From Chara braunii (Eukaryota > Streptophyta > Charophyceae > Charales > Characeae): a stretch of DNA of 64,000 nt. The position numbers and the translations under genes are program-made. The stretch is taken from contig BFEA01000409.1 of the NCBI GenBank assembly GCA_003427395.1, positions 617,789-681,788 on the forward strand. The letters run 5' to 3'. The notes under the pieces were generated by a model. It did no database searches and was not told where the DNA came from. It worked only from the letters and a program-made list of their open reading frames with translations. Shown here piece after piece: positions 1 to 9,442 of the stretch (position 1 is its first letter; each line of letters starts with the position of its first letter).

Positions 1-190
1 TAGGAGTTTCTTTTTTCTCTTTTTTTCTTTTTTTTTCTTGATTTTCCTCGTCTTTTTTGTTTTTGATTTTTTTAAAATCCTTCGAAACGTTAAAAAACAG
101 AAAACAAATATGGGGTTGTAGATCTTGAAAAGATCTACAACCCCATATATTTTTATTTTTTTATTGTTTTTTTTTTGCCCCCCTAATCAC
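1..190. repeat. T-rich low-complexity tract with a perfect hairpin
   Basis: The first 190 bases are mostly T and pyrimidine runs with no convincing coding frame. They include a perfect 19 bp inverted repeat (108-126 pairing with 130-148, 3-nt loop). It lies downstream, in minus-strand terms, of the broken reverse transcriptase that ends near 297, so it may belong to the decayed outer retroelement or to an insertion that truncated it. Confidence 0.6.
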
Positions 191-292
191 CTTCGTACGA
201 CCATCGTCCGTACGGCCGTACGGGCGTCCATACGTCCGTACAGACGGGCCATACGGAAACCCCCCGTAGGACGTACGGGGGACAACACAGCC
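190..292. repeat. CGTACG-rich degenerate repeat
   Basis: About 100 bases are packed with GTACGG/CGTACG words and short inverted copies. The stretch starts where the RT/RNase H similarity of the outer retroelement stops (about 297). I see no gene in it. Confidence 0.5.
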
Positions 293-295
293 AGT

Positions 296-503
296 AATGA
301 GTATGAAAAGTTTTTTCAGATCAGGCCGAATTAAAATGAGCGTCGAGGCCAGGACAATTTTCAATATAGAAAAAGTTTGCTCGCAACCCACATCCCAGTG
401 CAATGGCTGGTCCTTCCGCAAAAGATTCGTCAGGGGCCGTGCGATCCCCACAAAGTCCCAAATGAATCGACGATAGTACGAGGCCAGTCTCAGGAAGGCC
501 CGG
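296..503 (-). pseudogene. Ty3/gypsy RT-RNase H fragment (downstream half of the outer element's split RT)
   Basis: On the minus strand, 503 down to about 297 encodes the well-known junction between the RT thumb and RNase H of Ty3/gypsy polymerases. The visible motifs are AFLRLASYYRRF, a phenylalanine-glycine-like 'GIARPLTNLLRKD', and 'LILIRPDLKKLFILIT', which runs into the start of RNase H. Similarity stops abruptly near 297 in CGTACG-rich sequence, so the RNase H active site is missing. Upstream (at 504) the frame is cut by the LTR of a giant element. The missing upstream half of the same RT is found at 33398-33946 in matching register (…SLTQVR then AFLRLASYY…). This is a decayed pseudogene, and the split shows that the giant element inserted into it. 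Confidence 0.85.
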
Positions 504-1344
504 TGTGAGGAAACCCGGGGAGGGGCGCCTACTGTTCGCTCAAGCCAAGGGCAACGACGCCTGTCACTCACCGCGCCCGCTTCCGAGGTCCTCAGCGAGC
601 AGCAGGGTTGTGGGGTTCGTTAGTCAGTCTTCTTCCCCACGTGTCGAGGGATCTTACACAGTTCCCGAAAAATATACTTTTTCTTTGCCCAACCGATGTC
701 CTCCCATCACTTGACCAGATTTAGATCCCAGGACAGACTTATTCGTGAACACTCTTCCCCTCTTTCTCCCTTCTCCTGTTCGACCTGATTCTAGTTCCTA
801 CGCTGTTTTGACCCAGAACAACTTTGCCCTGCAAAGCGGGAAGTATAGAGAGTTGTACAAATATGCAGAAATGATATAAGGCTAACCCAACCCAATTTCA
901 AACGCTTACCTCCCCCTCTTCTTTTTTCTTGAGTTTCAATTCGATCAATTAAGGGGTAATCAGAAGATTAAAGAGCTAAAACCCAGTCCTGTTTTTGAGT
1001 GAGTCTAGAGGGCCAATGTACAAGCTCGTTTTTTGTGTGCCTACAAATCAATTATCAGCTCGTTTATCACGTGGTACAGTTGTCGGAATAGCGCACAGAC
1101 CAACCCCAAATAGACAGCCAAACTTCCGAAATTTCCTTTCAATCAAGTATGGACAGCAGGCCAATCGAAAGGCTATTCACAAACAAACCTGACCGTAAGC
1201 AGTGAGGCAGCAAGATAGTCAAAGGACTCTAGTAAGCAGCGAAACAATTGACGAGTTTTTCTACGAATGTTTACTCCGAAGCTATTCTCGATTCATGCAG
1301 TGACACGCCAGTGCCCCAATTGAGTAGCCCCTTCCCCAGGGTGG

Positions 1345-1350
1345 GTATAT
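1345..1350 (-). promoter_or_regulatory. Candidate TATA box of the giant LTR
   Basis: TATATA in the context GAGTATATACCC on the minus strand is conserved in the second LTR at 30323-30328. If used, it would give a U3 of about 3.1 kb and an R-U5 of about 0.8 kb. The assignment rests on motif and conservation only. Confidence 0.35.
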
Positions 1351-2939
1351 ACTCGCGAGCTGTCACTGGTGGTTAAACGCACAATCATAATGTTGAAACA
1401 TATTTACCCCCCCCCTTCTGGCAGAGTATCCTTCGTCGCCTCTTTTTCAATCTCTCTCTCTCGCTGATCTTTCTCTCCTTCTTTCTCTCACTTTCCCTCG
1501 CTGATACACACACATTCCACACATTCTCAGTACACTCACTCCTCGGAGTGTCCCGTTGACTGAGGGAAGAAATTTACTGTGAGCACATATGAAAATTCTC
1601 TGCCGTTTTCGTCAACTTTGCCCATTCAACCGAGAGTGATGATGCTGCACTTCTCATATCCTCGTTTCCCTCGGACCTGGCAGCTGTTACTAAGATACGG
1701 GAACCCGATGCCTGATAGGTCAGTCACGCATTCAAGTGTGAGCCCTTTCGAAACAGGAAACGCTCGTCGTGCGTCGTTCTTCATATTTGTGGTCCGCCAG
1801 TTGATTTCGCACTCGTCTTGTGATGTCGCATACACTCCACGCCTGCAACTCCCTTGGGTCTTTCCCCCCCTCCTTATGCGGAGCTGCACGTTTCCCTCTG
1901 TTGACTAGCCTTGCTTGCAAGTCGGACCCCTCCTCCGCTCAGTCAATGAAGCACTAGAAAAGGAAACAATGCGTTTACAAGTTGGCTCCCCCGATGTTCC
2001 TGCGCGCCAAGGGCCAGAGCATTCGGCTCACGAGCGAGGTTTATGTCACAGCCCTCTGCCCTCTGCACGAGATCATGGCACGAGGGAGTAGTCGCTCACA
2101 CTTTGAAGACTCCTAGATGATGCTCTCGACCAATGTGCCACCGTGTGAAACGAGCTCTCAACGCTTGTTTGAGTAGTTGAACTTCTATTCGTCCCTACGG
2201 GAGAGCGCGACAGGTATTCAACGCGCGAGCGAGGTTGGTCGATCCAGCCTGCTTCTTGATCGCTCCGAGAGAATACGTGATCGATCGACCCGGGCATGTC
2301 CGCACAACTGAACGTGCCTCTTCCTCTGCTCACCAAGCCCTCACCAAAGTGCCTTAGCTGATGGTGCACACCAGGCGCGCCCTCAATCGTCCTCTTCGTC
2401 CCGAACCGGCATCTGCCCTGGGCACAGAGAGCTGACTCGTACTCACGCCCTGTTTCCTGACCGCGCTCCTAACGAAACAATTACAAGCAAATCTTCCACC
2501 TCTTGACTGTCCCGGGGAGTTTCTAGGCAGGGGTAATCGCTGCCAGCGATAGTGGCTGAGTATGCCACGCACCCCACCTTCTTCGCTCCTTCCTGCTTAA
2601 GCTCCCTTCCTGTGTCCCCTGCACCTCCCGTGTCTCACACCAGTGGGCTGTGTACACCTTGCATATTGTGTCTTCACCCGTTCGCCATTCAGTCTATATT
2701 CCCTTCCCAGCGGGAGACCGTGGTTTCGGTACTTTCCGAAACGAGCGTATGGCCCAAACAGTCCTCCGGTACCAGACTCCCAAGGGCTAAAGTACGGTAC
2801 CCAGGAACTGGCATGCTCAGCGTAGGGTGAGCAGGCTATTCAACAACAGTTTCTCTGATCAGTACCGAGAGCTTAATTCATTGGCCTAAACCAGGACCGG
2901 AAAATCGTAACAGGCGGCCCTAGCAATAGGGGGAATCCT

Positions 2940-3560
2940 CCTCGACCTTTGAGCCTATCACCAATACAATGTGCTCTGTCCAAAGTACAGTACCGTCTCA
3001 AAACAAGCCCTGTGGGTGTCATACCAATGCCAAAAATAGTAAGTATGGACAGTCCCGAACTGTACCTGCATCGTGACCATACCTGGGTTGATGTACCGAG
3101 CCTCAGAAGCCGGCAGACGTTCATCCCATTAATTGCACCTGAAGTAGTTGTTACGAACAGTATGGGCTTGTGCCATCGCCATACCAATGCAAAGCCTGAA
3201 GTAGTCACCTGAAGCTACCACTTGGAGCCGCAGCAACGCAAGTAAACTGAACCCGGAATAGTCAATCGGAGTCGCTGTAACCTGTACCGTGCCGATGGCG
3301 GACCAATACCGAACCTGAAAACAATGCGGTGGCGTGTACCACACCGATGCCAAGCCAAAACCGAGCCTGAAACATGTCGATGTCGAACCAATACCGAGCC
3401 TGAAATATGTCGAATATCGTAGAATGTCACAACCTCGTAATAGTACGGAACCTCCCCGAACTGTGTGTCTGAACCGAACCAACGACCACACTGAAGCAAT
3501 GAGGCTGAGTGGAACATACCAAAACAGTACCAGCGGCGACACCACGCCGGCCATACGGTC
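2940..3560. repeat. Degenerate GTACC-rich tandem array in LTR1
   Basis: About 600 bp of imperfect units built around CCAATACCGAGCCTGAA-like words recurs at irregular 30-50 bp spacing. The same array is in LTR2 (about 31930-32540). A more diverged one occurs on the opposite strand inside LTR3 (about 16740-17290). No coding function is seen. Confidence 0.6.
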
Positions 3561-4418
3561 CCACTCACTCCAAACACCCAGATTACAGCAATCAAGTAAA
3601 TCACATAAATCCAGTATATCACGCGAGGGCTCACGATTATCGAGGAATAGAAAGAATCGTTAGAATCGGGGTAAATGAATAACCCGGGATTAAAACCCAT
3701 CGCGAATAATTCAAATAAAATTTAATCAAATATTAAATAATCGTTAGTTTTTTTTTTTTTTTTTTTTAATTATTTTCCTCATTTTTAGTTCGGCCATCGA
3801 GAAAAACGAAAATGAAGACCGATTTCATCAGAAATAGATTCCGACGAAATTTAATTAAATAACAAATATTCCTTTGTTTTTTTTTTCTTCTATTATTTTT
3901 AATTATCTTCCTTGTTTTTAATTCTATTATTGAAAATAATTAAAATGAAGAGTTCAATTGTCAATTTAAATTCCGATGGGATTTAATGAAATAGCAAAAT
4001 TCTCTTTGTTCTTGCTCTTCTTATTATTTTTAGTCCCTTTGGCTCAATTTTAGTTTTGCTCTCATTATTAACAAAATTTGAGAGCTCCATCTTCCCATCG
4101 ATTGGGTGATGTAGAAGAGTCGCGCCAAGGCCTACTCTCATATTACCGTCCCCCAGCTAGCCATCTCGGGAATAGCCTCGGAATGAACGAATACAATGGG
4201 CTTCAGGTGCGGCAAGCGCAACCATTCCTTTCGTTGATTTCAAGGGTCAGTGTCAGTATTCGACATGGAGAATATTAGGGGTCTCTCTTCGTCGTCTTCA
4301 ATCCCTAATTTCGCCCGACGGCTCGGACGAAATCCCCGGTCAATCCTCCTTTAGACATATAATCTAAGGGTTAATCCGTCAGATTTCTGGTGACCAACTT
4401 ACCTTCGGCCGCCCGACA

Positions 4419-4460
4419 AACAAGCCCGGACCTCCTCTCAACGCCCCCGTCGAACCCGCA
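4419..4460 (-). promoter_or_regulatory. Purine-rich tract next to the 3' LTR (candidate PPT)
   Basis: Directly upstream of LTR1 on the minus strand is a purine-rich stretch including TTGAGAGGAGG and GACGGGGGCG. It sits where a retroelement polypurine tract, which primes plus-strand DNA synthesis, is expected. It is not an uninterrupted purine run, so the exact PPT is uncertain. Confidence 0.45.
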
Positions 4461-4469
4461 CCGTCATAA

Positions 4470-5216
4470 TCAGACGAATCGTATAAGATTTAGATTGACC
4501 ACTCGAGCATGACTTTTATATTTGCGCTTATTTGTCTGGCGCTTGGGTTTTTCTGGAACTCTAGGACTGAGAGGGTGTTTCTTTCCTCTCCTATGGTGCG
4601 ATCGTTTGGGTTTAGATATAAGGATATTTTTCAGTTTCTTTCTTCGTGAGAATGACAGTGCAGCAGATGCGCCACCTCGCCTAATACGGACTCGGCGCTT
4701 AGACCCTCGTAACAAAAAAAATCGTTTCTTTTTCTTTCCCAAAGTCAAGCCCTTCACTTTCCTAGTCTCCATTCTCTTTCTCTTCTTTGAACTCTCCCCA
4801 ATCTCGAACCGTCTTGATGGCCCTTCATTTTTCGCCTTGGTTTTTCCCCTCCCTTTATGGTCTGACAGTGTCAACGCAGGAGTAGGGGTATTCCTTGACT
4901 TAAACAACTTCAGTCTAGCCCCTCCCACATGATCCTTCCATTTAGACCCATCTAGCTCATCAATCATATATGCTCCCCAACTAAGTGCGCCGACTACGCG
5001 GTAGGGTCCCATCCATCTGTTAGCCAACTTTCCTGACCACATCCTCTCCAGAGCTGTATTGTAGAGAAGTACCATATTCCCTACTCTCGTAAGGTAGGGA
5101 ATACGACTCACCCGTCTGTGGGTCGTAGATCCGCCTGGGCGGTGTGGCCCTCTCTCTGCCTCTTCAAAGCTGCTCTCGGATGTACTGGTCCCTCCAGTCA
5201 CACCAAAGGTTAACAT
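4470..5216 (-). CDS. C-terminal remnant of a Ty3/gypsy integrase/pol with a basic tail
   Basis: This 248-codon minus-strand frame lies directly before the candidate PPT and 3' LTR. Residues about 44-110 match the small C-terminal domain after the gypsy integrase core: 'VGNMVLLYNTALER', 'KLANRWMGPYRVV', 'GAYMIDELDGSKWKDHVGGARLKLFK'. The last 120 residues are very rich in Lys, Arg and Ser with no recognised domain. The DDE core, RT and protease are not found upstream, so this is the only recognisable pol sequence of the giant element. The annotated start is just the first ATG; the real reading frame would have continued from upstream. It supports classing the element as a deletion derivative of a gypsy element. 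Integration activity is not expected from this fragment. Confidence 0.7.
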   Translation of the reverse strand: MLTFGVTGGTSTSESSFEEAERGPHRPGGSTTHRRVSRIPYLTRVGNMVLLYNTALERMWSGKLANRWMGPYRVVGALSWGAYMIDELDGSKWKDHVGGARLKLFKSRNTPTPALTLSDHKGRGKTKAKNEGPSRRFEIGESSKKRKRMETRKVKGLTLGKKKKRFFLLRGSKRRVRIRRGGASAALSFSRRKKLKNILISKPKRSHHRRGKKHPLSPRVPEKPKRQTNKRKYKSHARVVNLNLIRFV

Positions 5217-5646
5217 AGACCCCCACTATTCAGCCCCAAGGTAACACCCCCAACCCTGAAAAGTGCATTGGAGATCATTTTTTTTCAGTTTTTTTTTGTT
5301 TTGTTTTTTTGCCCTGTTTTAATTTTTCGTTAACGTCTGTGTGTGCCAAGTTTGATGTTTATTGGGGTCTTGGAGCTCACTATTTTGGCCAGCCCTGAAA
5401 AATCCTGAAAATCCTGAAAACTTAAAAGAGTGAATTTTGCATGCAAACACACTTTTGCCTTGGGGTTTAAGGCCCCTTTGATCAATTTTTTTTAATTTTT
5501 TTTTTTGCTGTTGGTTTATTTGGTGTCCACTCTATGGACTGGTGACAAGTCTGGCGTAAAAGGCATGGTACGTTTGTTATAATGACCCTGAAAAAAACCT
5601 GAAAATTTAGGGCTTTGTTAACCTCTTCTCTCCAGTCATCCTTACC
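5217..5646. other. AT-rich stretch without a recognisable gene
   Basis: This stretch has long T runs and several copies of 'CCTGAAAA' words (5265, 5392, 5405, 5414, 5588) between the pol remnant and the next ORF of the giant element. It could be untranslated spacer or a decayed insertion. Confidence 0.5.
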
Positions 5647-5949
5647 TCAGTCACCTCTAGGGTATCTTCGTTCGTACGTAGGTGAGCGTCGGACAGTTGA
5701 CTCTCGCCGAAAACTCGGAGGTTCAGTTCGACTCTCCATTCGCACCACCGTGGCGGCCTTGTTTGGCTCTGCAATGATCGAACAGGCCATTACCTCAGGC
5801 TCCCTGTCGTCGGGTTGCTCTACACATCTCAATGGAGCGTTCTGCCTGATACGCTCCTTGAGGTCTCGCAGAGCACAATCCGGTGATGCTCGGTACACAG
5901 TAGCCTGCTGTTCCTCATCTGAATGCGGACCCATCGTGTCAGACTCCAT
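5647..5949 (-). CDS. Unrecognised charged ORF of the giant element
   Basis: A 100-codon minus-strand frame rich in Arg, Glu and Ser, with no recognised domain. It is the last ORF before the pol remnant in the direction of transcription. The weak composition evidence means it may be a decayed piece of the neighbouring array rather than an intact gene. Confidence 0.3.
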   Translation of the reverse strand: MESDTMGPHSDEEQQATVYRASPDCALRDLKERIRQNAPLRCVEQPDDREPEVMACSIIAEPNKAATVVRMESRTEPPSFRRESTVRRSPTYERRYPRGD

Positions 5950-5998
5950 ACACTTTACTCCTCTTCTAGCTTGAGTTTGTATCGGGAGTCTACTGTCC

Positions 5999-6184
5999 TT
6001 ATCCCACGAGCAGGCAGCCCCGACCTAATGTTAGAACCGACAGCCCGGACCTAATGTCAGAATCCGGCAGCCCAGACCTAATGTTAGAATCCGGCAGCCA
6101 GGACCTAATGTCTGAATCCGGCAGCCCGGATCTAATGCCAGAACTAGTCCTACCGATCTCTAAATGCCTAAATCTAGCTCTCAA
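5999..6184 (-). CDS. ORF with a 9-residue tandem repeat (SGLPDSDIR)
   Basis: Five 27 bp units (6015-6145) encode SGLPDSDIR-type 9-mers on the minus strand. The period is a multiple of three, which is compatible with past coding selection but could be chance. The rest of the 61-codon frame has no recognised domain. It lies inside the unrecognised ORF array of the giant element. Confidence 0.35.
   Translation of the reverse strand: MRARFRHLEIGRTSSGIRSGLPDSDIRSWLPDSNIRSGLPDSDIRSGLSVLTLGRGCLLVG
6015..6145. repeat. 27 bp minisatellite, 5 units
   Basis: Units start at 6015, 6041, 6068, 6095 and 6122, each with the core CAGCCCGGACCTAATGT. The first unit is 26 bp and the others 27 bp. Confidence 0.85.
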
Positions 6185-6261
6185 CTGCCCTCAATATCAC
6201 TATCACTCTTCCACTCTCATCTCGGACCTCGTGTGTCCGTTCAACACCTAATATCCCACTG

Positions 6262-6486
6262 TCAAGGAAATGTCGCCCTTCTTGTCCTTCTCCTAACCTC
6301 TAACACTCCTGTCTCGGGACACCTGACTCCCCTACAAATCGGACTCCCTATAGCGCGTAACTCCTCGCGAGTACAAGCTTGCAACCGCTCTCGTAAATCG
6401 ATAGATGTTCTCCTCTCCAGATCGCTTAACCCTCGCCGTACGACGTTGGCTCCTACCAGTAGGTACTCACCTCCTCTTGCCATCAA
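6262..6486 (-). CDS. Unrecognised Arg-rich ORF in the array
   Basis: A 74-codon minus-strand frame, rich in Arg and Leu. It overlaps by 20 bases, in another frame, the end of the better-supported ORF at 6467-6853, so it may continue that gene after a frameshift. No domain is recognised. Confidence 0.3.
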   Translation of the reverse strand: MMARGGEYLLVGANVVRRGLSDLERRTSIDLRERLQACTREELRAIGSPICRGVRCPETGVLEVRRRTRRATFP

Positions 6487-6853
6487 ACTCCTGATGTCGT
6501 ATGGCGAGTTTAATCATAGTGCTAAAGTTTTCCTTCTGCACGATCTGATACGGAGTTGAAGGTTTATGAATTCCTTCAAAGATCATTATCCGCGTGTTCC
6601 AGTTAACGTTTCTCCCTAATGATAGTAACCTATCTCTTTCGCCTTCTACAATCTCTTCTGCACGCTCCCAACATCGACCGTACACAAGATCTACTTCTCT
6701 CTCCGTAGGCAGGTAGATCCTCACATCATATATGTCTAAATGGATAAACCTGGCAGTCATCACATATAGACGTATCTCCTCCCATCCGCTATCCATAAAC
6801 TCATACCCCTCTACCTCATATGAAATCACTTCTCTCCTCCCTAGCGAACTCAA
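6467..6853 (-). CDS. Array ORF, 'RREV-x-x-YE' domain copy 1
   Basis: A 128-codon minus-strand frame. It opens with GRREVISYEVEGYEF, then IRLYVMTARFIHLDIYDVRIYLP, an amphipathic helix-like stretch with WERAEEIVEGERDRLL, and finally MIFEGIHKPSTPYQIV. The order and spacing match two other frames in the same element: 7140-7367, and the ORF split between 24692-24944 and 9930-10155. In the latter, TRREVLPYELVTY…YDVRNYIP…EVFEGIRTPPVIG align one for one. Six-frame reading also shows homologous residues upstream of the first ATG (PSEERLATICGLLSSLGRREV), so the true start lies further upstream. I know no family with this pattern. Similarity among copies at protein level, with little DNA identity, argues that these were once expressed proteins of about 150-180 residues. 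Confidence 0.5.
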   Translation of the reverse strand: MSSLGRREVISYEVEGYEFMDSGWEEIRLYVMTARFIHLDIYDVRIYLPTEREVDLVYGRCWERAEEIVEGERDRLLSLGRNVNWNTRIMIFEGIHKPSTPYQIVQKENFSTMIKLAIRHQEFDGKRR

Positions 6854-7139
6854 AAGGCCACAGATAGTCGCTAGTCTCTCCTCGGATGGTCTGTTTCTGA
6901 CAAGAAATCTCTCTCTTCTCGACTGTAATTCACACTCAGATCATGCCTTCATCCTAGTCATTCCTTGTCGACTTCCTGGGCTCATCCTTCATCCTGACTG
7001 TCCTGGCAAAATCTACTAATGTCTCCCATCCGTTCCGCTCCAGTCCTCTGTCCGGGATCGGCGGTCTAGGCAGATCGTCAAAAATCGAGATGTCATCTCA
7101 GACCTCAACAGTCTTTCCTAAGTCCTCTAATCTCTCTCT

Positions 7140-7367
7140 TTATTCTCTCAACTTCCACGCGGCTATCCTCCAACACCTCGTGTAGACACAGAACTCCTCG
7201 CGCTCCCTAGGTAAATATATACCTGCGTGGTATACTTCTAAGTCGGAAAAATATACGGTCATTACATAAAACTGATTTTTGTCACAACCGCTGTTTGCTT
7301 CCTGATATCTGACTACCTCGTAGGGAAAGATTTCCCGTCTGGTAATCACGCTCAAACTTCGGAGCAC
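7140..7367 (-). CDS. Array ORF, 'RREV-x-x-YE' domain copy 2 (shorter)
   Basis: A 75-codon minus-strand frame with ITRREIFPYEVVRYQ, FYVMTVYFSDLEVYHAGIYLPRERE and CWRIAAWKLRE. It aligns with the first half of the ORFs at 6467-6853 and 24692-24944. The second half (the EFEGI-type block) is missing or out of frame, so this copy looks truncated. Function is unknown. Confidence 0.45.
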   Translation of the reverse strand: MLRSLSVITRREIFPYEVVRYQEANSGCDKNQFYVMTVYFSDLEVYHAGIYLPREREEFCVYTRCWRIAAWKLRE

Positions 7368-7475
7368 TTTCTCGAGGTCAAGTTTACTGGGTCCGCTCCA
7401 TCCCGAAAACTTCCACCTTCTTCACGCGAACTCCGCCTCCGGTAGTGGTATCTCTCATCCGTCACCATGAACCAC

Positions 7476-7799
7476 CTAGCATTCCATCGCGATTAACGCT
7501 AAGGCTAACAGGACTCTGTCTGCAAAATCCTCTAAGAATATGTAGAACGTTTCGAGGTCGTCTATATCCCCAAAATCTTCAACATCCGCTAAGGTCTTAA
7601 TGTACTCGTTCCAGTACCGGTTGTGAGCTTTGAGCAATCTGAGAACGGAGCTGTCTACTATGACCCCTGCTAACTCTCCAACCACTTTCGCCTCACTCTC
7701 TAGGAGTCTCACTGCCTCTTTAGGAGACTTGCGCCACACCCTACACAAGGGCCGCTCATCGAAGGGAGACGCGCATATTACGTACTTAATCAGACGCAC
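7476..7799 (-). CDS. Unrecognised Leu/Val-rich ORF in the array
   Basis: A 107-codon minus-strand frame. It has a mixed helical composition with acidic patches (ADVEDFGDIDDLETF) and no motif I recognise. It continues the same-strand ORF series of the giant element with short spacing on both sides. No paralogue within the window is obvious. Confidence 0.4.
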   Translation of the reverse strand: MRLIKYVICASPFDERPLCRVWRKSPKEAVRLLESEAKVVGELAGVIVDSSVLRLLKAHNRYWNEYIKTLADVEDFGDIDDLETFYIFLEDFADRVLLALALIAMEC

Positions 7800-7998
7800 G
7801 CTCTCCTCTCCTACCAGAGTCCGGTCACTCGCGCTCCTTCAACGCTTGTCGAGTGCATTTTGCTTCTTCGATTATGCTGAGTCTCTCCAGATGATCTAAT
7901 TGTATCACTACACAGGTCACCGATCCATCTAACTTCCCTACAACATGCATGAAAAACTTATCATTGGTATACTCACTCGTTCCGCTCATCGTCTCATT

Positions 7999-8292
7999 TC
8001 ATTGTCTCGACGTTCCTTCGGCATTCTCCTTCTCTTTCGGCGCTGTAGCCTCTGACGACTCCTCTGTCCTTTCCGTCGACTTAAATGACCGCTTTGCTTC
8101 CTCACTACTATGATCTCCCGCCTTTATGCTTTTCAAAAAATCTAGACGCCACCTTCTAAAGAATTCTCTGTCCTCTCTAAAGAGTTTCACTAACGCCCTC
8201 GTCGCTGCCTCTATCCTACGCAACTCACTATCACTCTTGCTGGATCTGCAATCCATAATCTTGTTGCCCAACTCCTTGACTTGTTTTGCCAC
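7999..8292 (-). CDS. Small charged ORF, possible coiled coil
   Basis: A 97-codon minus-strand frame, about half charged residues (Lys, Arg, Glu), with heptad-like spacing of hydrophobics in the first 60 residues and a Ser/Glu-rich disordered tail. No family is recognised. It is in line with the other ORFs of the giant element. Confidence 0.4.
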   Translation of the reverse strand: MAKQVKELGNKIMDCRSSKSDSELRRIEAATRALVKLFREDREFFRRWRLDFLKSIKAGDHSSEEAKRSFKSTERTEESSEATAPKEKENAEGTSRQ

Positions 8293-8431
8293 CGGGTCAT
8301 GATATGATCCTTAACTCTCTTTATTCTCTCATCCATATTTTCCATCCTCTATGACCCATCTCTCTCTAAGTCCCAAACACCTAGCACATCTTATTATGAG
8401 CTTCCATGGTTGTCGCGTCTCGAACTATCTC

Positions 8432-8965
8432 TTAGTGCACTCTTCCCTTCACGCAGATGACCACCTCATACACCATCCAACTCTGTGTTGTTAACTCCTT
8501 CAGTGCTCCTAACCTCTGTCCCCGTATGACATCCTCAATAAGTTCTTTGAACTCGCTGTCCAACAGTTCCTCGTCTATACTCACCCTCAGAAGAATTTGT
8601 AGTGTCCCGCCGTCACGTGCTAAGCGCCTAGAAACAACTCGAGCATACGGGAGTCGTCGCAAGGAAGGTTCATATCGCTCGTCAGCAGGCGGACGACTCG
8701 TCACTCTCCCGGGAGCAACCACTGGAGGATTCCTATCATCCACGCTCCTCCAGGAGTCGCAACCTCTGCGATCCCACCGGAGATAGTACGAAGCTCGGGG
8801 TCTATGTTGATATAGTGGTAGCTCACACTCTGTCATGACAAAGCAACTCGAATCATATTCTGCCTCTTGCTTACACCACCGTCTCGTCAAATAACAACTC
8901 AGCGCATGTATCCAGCCGACCATACCATCACCTCGTACGTTAACTTTGTCTGGAAGGTCACGCAT
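8432..8965 (-). CDS. Array ORF with 'LLR-x-x-I-x-E' domain copy 1
   Basis: A 177-codon minus-strand frame. The N-terminal half is Arg-rich and low in motif content. The C-terminal 60 residues (LQILLRVSIDEELLDSEFKE… through TTQSWMVYEVVICVKG) align along their whole length with the neighbouring ORF at 8899-9087 (TVTVLLRAHINEDLTEKE… TFQTKLTYEVMVWSAG). These look like tandem, diverged copies of one alpha/beta unit. Function is unknown. Confidence 0.45.
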   Translation of the reverse strand: MRDLPDKVNVRGDGMVGWIHALSCYLTRRWCKQEAEYDSSCFVMTECELPLYQHRPRASYYLRWDRRGCDSWRSVDDRNPPVVAPGRVTSRPPADERYEPSLRRLPYARVVSRRLARDGGTLQILLRVSIDEELLDSEFKELIEDVIRGQRLGALKELTTQSWMVYEVVICVKGRVH

Positions 8966-9087
8966 ACGAGAACGCCTGACCGGTACTCACGTATGAATTC
9001 TCTGGCTCGTCGAAGGCACTCCTTCTCTGTCAGATCCTCGTTTATGTGCGCTCTGAGTAAAACGGTCACTGTGAAACCTCCGTTCAC
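8899..9087 (-). CDS. Array ORF with 'LLR-x-x-I-x-E' domain copy 2
   Basis: A 62-codon minus-strand frame. It aligns with the C-terminal part of the ORF at 8432-8965: LLR, then I(N/D)E(D/E)L, then a Glu/Arg helix, then T-x-Q and YEV(M/V). It overlaps that ORF's start by 67 bases in another frame, so at least one frameshift or start misassignment is likely. Confidence 0.45.
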   Translation of the reverse strand: MNGGFTVTVLLRAHINEDLTEKECLRRAREFIREYRSGVLVCVTFQTKLTYEVMVWSAGYMR

Positions 9088-9136
9088 TAATTGCCTGCTT
9101 ACATTAACCCCGTAGTCGTCCGACCTGGCATGCCTC

Positions 9137-9439
9137 CTATCGCTGGTCCCTAAACAGATGCCTCAGCTCCTCCAAGCCAACGTACCTGTCCTCCACGTGT
9201 CTTCGACAATAGTCGATCAGATCGGCAGGCCTCAAACAATCTATCCAGCAAGTAGCGTCGATTAGGTCTCTCAGCGTCTCCTTGTCCGACTGTCCCCACC
9301 TTACGTAGACCGCGTAGTACGCCTCCTTGAATCGAGGCGCTAGCCCTAACCAGAGCGCGTACAACGTGTGGTTAACTGCTTTAGTCAGACAGTCCATGCT
9401 CCCGTAAGTTTGTTCTATGACAAACGTAGGGAGAGCCAA
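9137..9439 (-). CDS. Array ORF related to the ORFs at 25.4-27.0 kb
   Basis: A 100-codon minus-strand frame starting ALPTFVIEQTYGSMDCLTKAV. That block resembles VPTFVAEELWGLAHITETY at 25647-26141 and GFVVDSVFGGVGGLVEAYL at 26321-27052. The following Y-x-V-x-x-x-W-G… region roughly matches their 'AGP…GERxxQLI' block. It is probably a third diverged copy. Function is unknown. Confidence 0.4.
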   Translation of the reverse strand: MALPTFVIEQTYGSMDCLTKAVNHTLYALWLGLAPRFKEAYYAVYVRWGQSDKETLRDLIDATCWIDCLRPADLIDYCRRHVEDRYVGLEELRHLFRDQR

Positions 9440-9442
9440 CCT

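Larger units (their letters stand above)
504..4418 (-). repeat. 3' LTR of the giant element (LTR1)
   Basis: This matches 29479-33397 over its whole length with scattered substitutions and small indels (roughly 90% or better by eye). Plus-strand ends are TGTGAGGAAAC and CCGCCCGACA. Recognisable parts in order are: a GC-rich 5' block; a TATATA motif at 1345; a 600 bp GTACC-rich degenerate array (about 2940-3560); and a T/A-rich block (about 3700-4080). Open frames inside the LTR have no recognised domain and are not conserved as proteins between copies. An LTR of 3.9 kb is unusually long for Ty3/gypsy elements, whose LTRs are usually a few hundred to about 2000 bp. Confidence 0.88.

Noticed and set aside
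108-148. Rho-independent terminator
   Set aside because: The hairpin has a T-rich neighbourhood, but the genome is eukaryotic and no bacterial-type gene precedes it.
1579-1908. Open frame inside LTR1 (with a counterpart at 30560 in LTR2)
   Set aside because: The two LTR copies differ by indels that shift the frame, there is no recognised domain, and overlapping frames on the other strand are equally long.
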